This document shows positions 1 to 4,455 of a stretch of 6,417 bases of DNA, one piece after another. The DNA is from an uncultured Actinomycetes bacterium (GTDB taxonomy: Bacteria; Actinomycetota; Acidimicrobiia; Acidimicrobiales; Ilumatobacteraceae): NCBI GenBank assembly GCA_903925985.1, contig CAIYHK010000017.1, positions 1-6,417 of the forward strand, written 5' to 3'. Each line of letters starts with the position of its first letter. The stretch's first letter is position 1. Below the pieces are notes generated by a model. That model was given only the letters and a program-made list of their open reading frames with translations. It was not told the origin of the DNA and searched no databases. The position numbers and the translations under genes were made by a program.

Positions 1-1448
1 ATTGTCAACTCAGGAAGATCGCGCGAGGAGATAACAACACTTGCACTATTGCGCGTGCCGATCTCGTACAGCTGATCTGCGGCTGACAAAGTTGGATCGG
101 CAACAAGAGTGACTATGAGGGTTTCATCAATTTCAACTCTGTTATCCACTCGCACATTCACATTGAACGTGGTGCTGGTGCTGTTTGCGGGGATCTGTAA
201 GTCATCTTGATCAATCCGTACGTAATCAACGCCAGCGGATGTTGTTCCAGAGACATTCACATAAAAATCAAGTGGCTGATTCGACTCGATGCTGGTGTTT
301 ACGGTGAAGCTCAACTGGCCACCTTCATCCACCCGTGAAGCGGATGCCTGGATACTGAGTACTCGCCGAAGATTGCTGCCATTTTCAGGAATCACAACAC
401 GTGCTGAAGTGGCGTTACCAAGGGTGTATGCCTCAGTTGAGCTGCCGACGGATTGCTGCTGAATTGCAACCTCAATATCTTCTTCATCCTCGATGACGCG
501 ATCAGTGAAAACCGAGCGGGTGATCGTGACCGAAGTTTGGCCTGAAGGGATAACGATTGAATCTCGAATCTGGTTGTAGTCGTCGCCACGTGATGAGTCT
601 GTACGTGCCCCACCGGTAGCTGACCCCTGAATTTGCAGGTTTACGGTTAAGTCTGCTGAAGGCGCTGGATCGGCTGTGATGGTCCAAGTGATGGAGCCAC
701 CTTCAACGACACTTGATACATCTGAAGTGATGTTGATGACTGGAGCCGCGGTCATTGTGCGCATGCCAACGGTAATGCCCGAAGGCTCAGCCCAAGAGTT
801 ACTTGAAGTACTCGATGCTGCAGGAGTAATCACATAAGCAATGGAGTTGTAACTTCCAATCGAATATCCAGCTTGGTTCTGGCCAAGCGAAACTGTGATG
901 GTCTTTTCATCTGATGGAACTGCAGCGGGGTAGTCATGGATCTGCTGCCACTGAGCAAGAGCAGCACGTGTTTCTTCGGTATAAAGATCATCGGCGCGCG
1001 TGAGGACCGTGCCAGCGGATACAAGTATTCGCTCGAGTTGGGTCACATCCGGCCCGACATCACCAACATCAAGCGAGCGATAGAACGCAAATTCACCAGG
1101 GACAGCAACTGAAGCGCGGCCGTTAAGTGAGAAAATAGTGTCACCCACATTCACGGTGTCGCCGTCTTCAACTGCGACATCACTGATTTGTCCATCAACT
1201 GGCGAATTGATTTTCTTGGTCTCGTCTCGACGCACTTCTCCGGAGACATTAAGGACGTCCTCAAGTGAGCGCTTCTCGACCGAGCGCGGGATAATCAACA
1301 AATCATTGGTCCCGCCACTGGACTCGCCACCTAAGGATTTGCCAACCAGCACTGCAGCAGCAACCACGACAACGGCAGCAATTACTGCCATCACCTTCTT
1401 GCCCCCGATACCAGGAATGGAAATTTTGTTTATTGAAGGAAGTTTCAT
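1..1448 (-). CDS. Membrane-anchored HlyD/MacA-like adaptor with PG-binding domain and Calx-beta domains (3' end outside window)
   Basis: 482 codons are open from an ATG at 1448 to the window edge, with no stop, so the C-terminus is missing. Seen in the translation: a basic N-terminus and one hydrophobic segment (about 18-36); a lipoyl/biotinyl-like half-domain (82-112, SPVDGQISDVAVEDGDTV); a PG_binding_1-like domain (126-172, with YRSLDVGDVGPDVTQLERIL at its start); a Calx-beta-like C-terminal edge (179-210); then two full Calx-beta domains (237-354 and 363-476) with EGG near the start, DY in the middle and an acidic (D/E)E motif near the end. The first parts match the actinobacterial periplasmic-adaptor family that works with MacB-like ABC permeases and ATPases, linking the membrane pump to the envelope. 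Calx-beta domains are not a usual part of it. The start lies 3 bases after the upstream stop, with only a weak AGGA overlapping that stop, which suggests translational coupling. Pump genes would be expected beyond the left edge. The adaptor family is fairly sure; the function is inferred. Confidence 0.85.
   Translation of the reverse strand, partial: MKLPSINKISIPGIGGKKVMAVIAAVVVVAAAVLVGKSLGGESSGGTNDLLIIPRSVEKRSLEDVLNVSGEVRRDETKKINSPVDGQISDVAVEDGDTVNVGDTIFSLNGRASVAVPGEFAFYRSLDVGDVGPDVTQLERILVSAGTVLTRADDLYTEETRAALAQWQQIHDYPAAVPSDEKTITVSLGQNQAGYSIGSYNSIAYVITPAASSTSSNSWAEPSGITVGMRTMTAAPVINITSDVSSVVEGGSITWTITADPAPSADLTVNLQIQGSATGGARTDSSRGDDYNQIRDSIVIPSGQTSVTITRSVFTDRVIEDEEDIEVAIQQQSVGSSTEAYTLGNATSARVVIPENGSNLRRVLSIQASASRVDEGGQLSFTVNTSIESNQPLDFYVNVSGTTSAGVDYVRIDQDDLQIPANSTSTTFNVNVRVDNRVEIDETLIVTLVADPTLSAADQLYEIGTRNSASVVISSRDLPELT
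21..362 (-). other. Calx-beta domain 2 of the adaptor
   Basis: Residues 363-476 of the adaptor show the Calx-beta pattern: SRVDEGGQLSFTV at the start, SAGVDYVRI in the middle, then a VDNRVEIDETLIVTL strand with acidic residues typical of calcium-binding loops, ending in YEIG...NSASVVI. Calx-beta domains are Ig-like beta sandwiches, often found in adhesion or surface proteins and sometimes binding calcium. Confidence 0.75.
387..740 (-). other. Calx-beta domain 1 of the adaptor
   Basis: Residues 237-354 carry VVEGGSITWTI, then GDDYNQI, then VTITRSVFTDRVIEDEEDIE, and close with YTLGNATSARVVI. This is the normal order of Calx-beta landmarks. It follows directly on a linker rich in Ser, Thr and Ala (about 209-236). 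Confidence 0.75.
933..1073 (-). other. PG_binding_1-like domain in the adaptor
   Basis: Residues 126-172 contain GDVGPDVTQLERILVSAG, a variable loop, and YTEETRAALAQWQ. This is the usual two-part pattern of the three-helix peptidoglycan-binding domain (G.DV..L...L...G, then F...T..A...WQ). In actinobacterial adaptors this domain sits between the two halves of the lipoyl domain, where other phyla have a coiled-coil hairpin. Confidence 0.7.
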
Positions 1449-1451
1449 GTC

Positions 1452-2084
1452 CTACTCGCTGTTGATTCCGGTTTCGGTTATGCACTGTTCGATGTCACGA
1501 TCGTTGATTCCGCCATCTGGAGAAGCAAATACCCGTGGTTGGATAATTCCGTTATCGCCGACGGTTGTTTCCACGGTCCAGCCACGCTTCTTTAGACAAT
1601 CAGAGATCTTTTTGAAGTCTTCATTTCGCTCCTGCACCTCAGCTGGAGTGAGCTTCGCTTGTGCTTCTTGGGATGCGCGCAGAGCGCCAAGGATGTCACT
1701 TCGCGCGGCACATTTTTGCAGCGATGCCACATACGCAGAGTCCTGCAGTGCCGGGTTGTTTGGGTCTTGGAGGTTGCCCTCAATCTTGTATCCGTCTGCC
1801 GTCAGACAGTCTGTGAATTTTTGGTACGCCGAAAAGAGTTTTACTTCGGGCGGACGATTGTCCTCATTTAATGGAATGGTTGTGCCCGACGCATCGCCAT
1901 CAGTGGAGACATCTCCAGTTGCAGCTTTTGCAGCTGCGACTTCTTCGGGAGTCATCACCTGGACATCGTCGGCCCCGCGTATCACGAGTCGAGTCGTTGG
2001 AGAATTACCGCTACAACTAGCGGATACGAGGGCGATAGCACCCACAAGCCCAGCAATTACGCTCTGTTTCCCCCTCAAGAACAC
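1452..2084 (-). CDS. Secreted, probably lipid-anchored protein with a duplicated two-cysteine module
   Basis: 210 residues from a GTG at 2084 to a TAG at 1452. Residues 1-24 form an export signal: R4 and K6, a hydrophobic run (VIAGLVGAIALV), then SAS-C24-SG. C24 is a likely lipidation site, although position -3 is Ser rather than the usual Leu/Val, so the lipobox is weak. A flexible, acidic, low-complexity stretch follows (about 36-80). The rest holds two related modules: 86-127 (KFTDCLTADGYKI ... SLQKCAA, C93 and C125) and 156-203 (KKISDCLKKRGWTV ... DIEQCIT, C163 and C201), joined by a polar, probably helical segment. I know of no function for it. As the first gene of an operon with the adaptor, it may be an accessory lipoprotein of the same export system. 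GTG is preferred over the in-frame TTG at codon 3 because it falls 6 bases after a TANNNT box. Confidence 0.8.
   Translation of the reverse strand: MFLRGKQSVIAGLVGAIALVSASCSGNSPTTRLVIRGADDVQVMTPEEVAAAKAATGDVSTDGDASGTTIPLNEDNRPPEVKLFSAYQKFTDCLTADGYKIEGNLQDPNNPALQDSAYVASLQKCAARSDILGALRASQEAQAKLTPAEVQERNEDFKKISDCLKKRGWTVETTVGDNGIIQPRVFASPDGGINDRDIEQCITETGINSE
1476..1619 (-). repeat. Two-cysteine module, copy 2 (protein level)
   Basis: Residues 156-203: I-S-D-C-L-K-K-R-G-W, a loop, and D-I-E-Q-C-I near the C-terminus. The cysteine spacing is 38 against 32 in copy 1. The shared core is (F/I)xDCLxxxG(Y/W). Confidence 0.5.
1704..1829 (-). repeat. Two-cysteine module, copy 1 (protein level)
   Basis: Residues 86-127 of the secreted protein: aromatic-x-x-C-L-x-x-x-G-Y, a variable loop rich in Asn and Pro, and a helix-like segment ending LQKCAA. 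Its landmarks recur in the same order in the second module. The two cysteines (32 apart) could form a disulfide outside the cytoplasm. Confidence 0.5.
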
Positions 2085-2090
2085 CCGATA

Positions 2091-2096
2091 AGGCTA
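2091..2096 (-). promoter_or_regulatory. Candidate -10 box for the secreted-protein/adaptor operon (leaderless)
   Basis: On the minus strand TAGCCT is followed by 6 bases (TATCGG) and then the GTG start at 2084. No Shine-Dalgarno lies upstream of that GTG. A TANNNT box 6-7 bases before the start codon is the standard arrangement for leaderless transcripts in actinobacteria. No convincing -35 element is visible. Confidence 0.45.
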
Positions 2097-2103
2097 CTTC
2101 AGG

Positions 2104-2131
2104 GTGATTCGTGGCCAGCCTCGGAATCCAC
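2104..2131. promoter_or_regulatory. Candidate operator between the divergent genes
   Basis: An imperfect inverted repeat: GTGATTC at 2104-2110 faces GAATCCAC at 2124-2131. The GATTC/GAATC core is exact and separated by 13 bases containing the small palindrome TGGCCA. It lies between the two candidate transcription starts (2084 and 2164), where a TetR dimer could affect both. The arms are short, so chance is a real alternative. Confidence 0.3.
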
Positions 2132-2150
2132 TTCTCTAGGTGAATCCAAC

Positions 2151-2156
2151 TAATTT
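2151..2156 (+). promoter_or_regulatory. Candidate -10 box for the TetR gene (leaderless)
   Basis: TAATTT is followed by 7 bases and then the in-frame GTG at 2164. This GTG has no Shine-Dalgarno, and the residues after it begin a normal TetR N-terminus. The spacing supports leaderless initiation at 2164. It would make the 8 extra residues encoded from the GTG at 2140 part of the promoter instead. Confidence 0.45.
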
Positions 2157-2163
2157 TCTCTTA

Positions 2164-2772
2164 GTGAAATACAAGGGTGACGAAACCACACGGGACTACC
2201 TGCTTCGACTTGCCATTGAGGCAATTGAGCAAGGTGGCGAAGCCGGAGTGAAAGCCAAGGAAATATGTCGTGAGGCTGACATTGCGGTCACTTCCTTGTA
2301 CCACTACTTCGGAAGTCGCGATGGTCTGGTTTCTGAGGCTCAGGCAAAACGGTATACAGACTCAATTCAGGATGTTTTCCAACTTTGGGATAGTGGAGTG
2401 AGATCTTGTAGGTCCAAGGAAGACTTCAAGGCGCTGCTTGTACAAATGCTTGATTACGTGATGCGTCCAGAACGAGCCCATGCCCGCATGGTGCGCCTCA
2501 ATGTGCTCGGTTCTTCTTATGCGCGCCCAGCATTGCGAGCTGCGAGTATGGACGCGCAAGAAAAAGTCTTTGACGCACAAGTGACCACTCTTGACTATGC
2601 GCGCGCGCAAGGCTGGATTCGCCCCGAGATAGATGCAAAAGCCGTCAGTGCATGGCATCTTGGCGTGGTCACGGGGCTCACCATCATTGAGCTTGGTCCT
2701 AACACGGTGAGTCGCGATGAGTGGAAGAACATCTATCTGAATGCCTTGCTTACAACGATTGTCGCGCCGTAA
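2164..2772 (+). CDS. TetR/AcrR-family transcriptional regulator
   Basis: 202 residues from a GTG at 2164 to the stop ending at 2772. An in-frame GTG at 2140 would add 8 residues. The N-terminal DNA-binding domain shows the TetR layout: first helix DYLLRLAIEAIEQGGEAGV, then the helix-turn-helix of about residues 30-50 (AKEICREADIAVTSLYHYFG) with the family hallmark LYHYFGSRDGL. The remaining 145 or so residues are helical and variable, as expected for the ligand-binding and dimer half; total length is normal for the family. TetR proteins are mostly repressors released by a small ligand and often control a divergent neighbour, here the secreted-protein/adaptor operon. The ligand cannot be told from sequence. 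Neither start has a Shine-Dalgarno; 2164 is preferred because of the TAATTT box. Family assignment is secure; the target is inferred. Confidence 0.93.
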   Translation: MKYKGDETTRDYLLRLAIEAIEQGGEAGVKAKEICREADIAVTSLYHYFGSRDGLVSEAQAKRYTDSIQDVFQLWDSGVRSCRSKEDFKALLVQMLDYVMRPERAHARMVRLNVLGSSYARPALRAASMDAQEKVFDAQVTTLDYARAQGWIRPEIDAKAVSAWHLGVVTGLTIIELGPNTVSRDEWKNIYLNALLTTIVAP

Positions 2773-2817
2773 GCACGACGACCGTGCGTGTTTACATGTC
2801 TGGCAATGCCATCGTAG
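2773..2817. other. Short gap between convergent genes
   Basis: 45 bases separate the stop of the TetR gene from the stop of the 394-residue protein gene. A 5-bp stem GCACG/CGTGC (2773-2787, loop ACGAC) follows the TetR stop, with only GTGTTT after it, so it is at best a weak terminator. Confidence 0.4.
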
Positions 2818-4002
2818 TTAGCGGACGTAGCGTCCGACATAGACCTTCATCACAGCAGTGAATTCGGGATAGCTATCCAAAACGCAACGAGTGTTGATCA
2901 AAATTTGTGAACCCGTAGACGTACCAAGATTGGTGCGTGCCCAGGTAGGAGTCACACCAATCGTAAGCAGGCCGTCAAAAATAACAACCGGATAGCCAAT
3001 TGTCTTTGTGCGTGGGCCAATAAGAGTGCGGTAGGTAGCAGTGACTGAACACGTTGCTCCGGGTGCGGCTGCAATCTTTATCATCGGAGCGTCTACGCCG
3101 GTAGTCAGCACTGAACGTCCACGCGTCTTACCAATAACCATTCGCACACTTGGATTGCTATTGGTACGAAGATTGAAGTTGATTGAACCAGCACGGAGAC
3201 GCTTGGCTGAAATTGAAGCGACACTTCGCGATGCTGGCCCAAGCGGTGGAACTGGCGCAACCCAACCAGAAGAAAAACTACCTTGGGGCCCGCCCGGCAT
3301 AGTCTCAGTTTCAATTGCAAATTGGCTGTACTCGTTGTCGGTGAACTCACCTGGACCACTTGCCCCTGCGTATGTACCACTTCCGCCTGTGACAAATGCG
3401 GAGTTACGGATTGTGTATTTGAAGCAGATAGATGGGAATAGCCCATAGTTCTCGCAGCGATTACTCAAACTGAGATTGCCATCATCAGTGTTGACTGAAT
3501 ATGAGCTTGAGATATTGCCACTCAGTTTTGAGTCATCCACATCGTTGAAGTCCATCGCCCATACACAAAACTTGTTGCCACTTAATGATGCTTGGAAGTT
3601 TGAAGGCTCATATCGATTCGACGGGCCGGAATCGTCAACAGTCAAGTCAAAGTTGACTTCCATTGAGCGCTGCTCGTCGCAGGTTGACGCGAGAGATCCG
3701 CGTCCGATCACACTGCTTCTAACTGGCGCATTAGTGACTGATTGGTTAGTAGTGGTCAATTTGAATTCAATAGTGCATTGAATGGTGCCAATGTCACCAC
3801 TGTCTACGTAGTCGTAAAGTGAAATTGCATCCCCGTTGTCATCACACTGAGTATCTGCTCCATTTACTTCTATGCCACGGGTATCGGCATCGGCCACAAC
3901 ACTGAATTCGCCAGGGTCGGGTAGCGCACTTGCCGAAGATGAGACGGTTACCGTGACCGCGAGTAGAACTGCAACACAACTAGCTACCTTCTTGAACTGC
4001 AT
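2818..4002 (-). CDS. Secreted cysteine-rich protein of unknown family
   Basis: 394 residues from an ATG at 4002. Another ATG two codons upstream (4008) directly abuts the GGGAGG ribosome site, while 4002 is 6 bases from it, so 4002 is chosen. Residues 1-26 are a clear Sec signal peptide (K4, K5, hydrophobic VAVLLAVTVTV, cleavage after ASA). The mature part is rich in Ser, Asn, Thr and Asp and looks like all-beta structure. It has eight cysteines (53, 76, 108, 146, 183, 193, 318, 373), an even number that would allow four disulfides. At 205-220 it has TGGSGTYAGASGPGEF, similar to the GxYxGAxGxGxF turn of some beta-barrel proteins. A Pro/Gly linker (about 235-257) separates the N-terminal part from a more basic C-terminal part (258-394). 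No membrane anchor or sorting motif is seen, so it is probably released or held non-covalently. It lies 126 bases downstream of the RCC1 protein gene on the same strand but has its own candidate promoter. I do not recognise the family and assign no function. Confidence 0.85.
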   Translation of the reverse strand: MQFKKVASCVAVLLAVTVTVSSSASALPDPGEFSVVADADTRGIEVNGADTQCDDNGDAISLYDYVDSGDIGTIQCTIEFKLTTTNQSVTNAPVRSSVIGRGSLASTCDEQRSMEVNFDLTVDDSGPSNRYEPSNFQASLSGNKFCVWAMDFNDVDDSKLSGNISSSYSVNTDDGNLSLSNRCENYGLFPSICFKYTIRNSAFVTGGSGTYAGASGPGEFTDNEYSQFAIETETMPGGPQGSFSSGWVAPVPPLGPASRSVASISAKRLRAGSINFNLRTNSNPSVRMVIGKTRGRSVLTTGVDAPMIKIAAAPGATCSVTATYRTLIGPRTKTIGYPVVIFDGLLTIGVTPTWARTNLGTSTGSQILINTRCVLDSYPEFTAVMKVYVGRYVR

Positions 4003-4008
4003 ATGCAT

Positions 4009-4014
4009 CCTCCC
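4009..4014 (-). promoter_or_regulatory. Shine-Dalgarno site that decides the start of the 394-residue protein
   Basis: On the minus strand GGGAGG is followed by ATGCAT and then ATG (4002). The spacing of 6 bases to this second ATG is ideal. The first ATG (4008) touches the site with no gap and cannot be used efficiently. Confidence 0.75.
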
Positions 4015-4028
4015 GCTATTGCAACCAA

Positions 4029-4057
4029 TATGTATGACACTAATTGGGGTTAGTCAT
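4029..4057 (-). promoter_or_regulatory. Candidate promoter of the 394-residue protein gene
   Basis: Minus strand: ATGACT (4052-4057) matches four bases of TTGACA. After an exact 17-base spacer comes TACATA (4029-4034), a partial match to TATAAT. A start near 4022 would give a leader of about 20 bases ending in the GGGAGG site. The boxes are imperfect, so the call is tentative. Confidence 0.35.
4035..4056. promoter_or_regulatory. Inverted repeat within the candidate promoter spacer
   Basis: TGA(CA)CTAA at 4035-4043 faces TTAGTCA at 4050-4056 across TTGGGG. Seven bases pair exactly once the two-base CA insertion is skipped. It fills the spacer and overlaps the candidate -35, a position suited to a repressor operator. 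The rest of the 126-base intergenic stretch (4003-4128) shows no other clear element and no obvious terminator for the upstream gene. Confidence 0.3.
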
Positions 4058-4128
4058 TTCTCATGCTTTATTGGGTGTTTTAGAACGCTAACTTCGTTTG
4101 GCTTGTTCGGGATTGAATTGAACGGCGT

Positions 4129-4455
4129 TTAACTGACCTTGGCAGTGGTTGTCTTAGACAGCCAGCGAGTAGCCGAAGTGTTGGTGCTGACGCCGGTTAC
4201 TAGCACTGCGATGTACTTGCCCTTTTGTGCTGAGCTCAGCTTGAAACGTGATCGTGTCGCGCTCTTAATCACTCGACAAGTGCCTGGAATGCTCTGTGTC
4301 GCTTGCGTCACCTTTGCCGTGCAGGCATACCACTTATATGTGAACGTTGGTGTGGGATACCCAATCCATCGCCCTTTGTTGACTCTGAGTTTTTGTCCCA
4401 CCCGCGGTGTCCCCAAAACTATGGGCTTTGTAGTTGCAGATGCACGCGTGGGCCA
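4129..4455 (-). other. C-terminal Ig-like domain of the RCC1 protein
   Basis: After the last blade the protein changes to a basic, Thr- and Ser-rich domain with PIVLGTPRVGQKLRV, GRWIGYPTPTFTYKWYAC, a second cysteine in GTCRVI, and the strand KGKYIAVLVTG. The order P-xVGxxL-GxW-Y-W-C-C-YxxxVT is typical of a module often found in tandem at the ends of actinobacterial secreted proteins. Its two cysteines probably form a disulfide. Confidence 0.7.

Noticed and set aside
1138..2091. A 317-codon plus-strand reading frame across the secreted-protein and adaptor genes
   Set aside because: It is antisense to two well-supported genes. Its product is a low-complexity Ser/Thr/Pro mix without domains, and it crosses the junction between the two real genes.
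2773..2797. Rho-independent terminator after the TetR gene
   Set aside because: The stem is only 5 bp and the following GTGTTTA is not a T-run; too weak to call as a feature.
3041..3448. A 135-codon plus-strand frame inside the 394-residue protein gene
   Set aside because: No ribosome site and no recognisable domain; the opposite frame has a signal peptide and a Shine-Dalgarno.
4006..4008. ATG at 4008 as start of the 394-residue protein
   Set aside because: The GGGAGG site directly abuts this codon; the ATG two codons later has a proper 6-base spacing.
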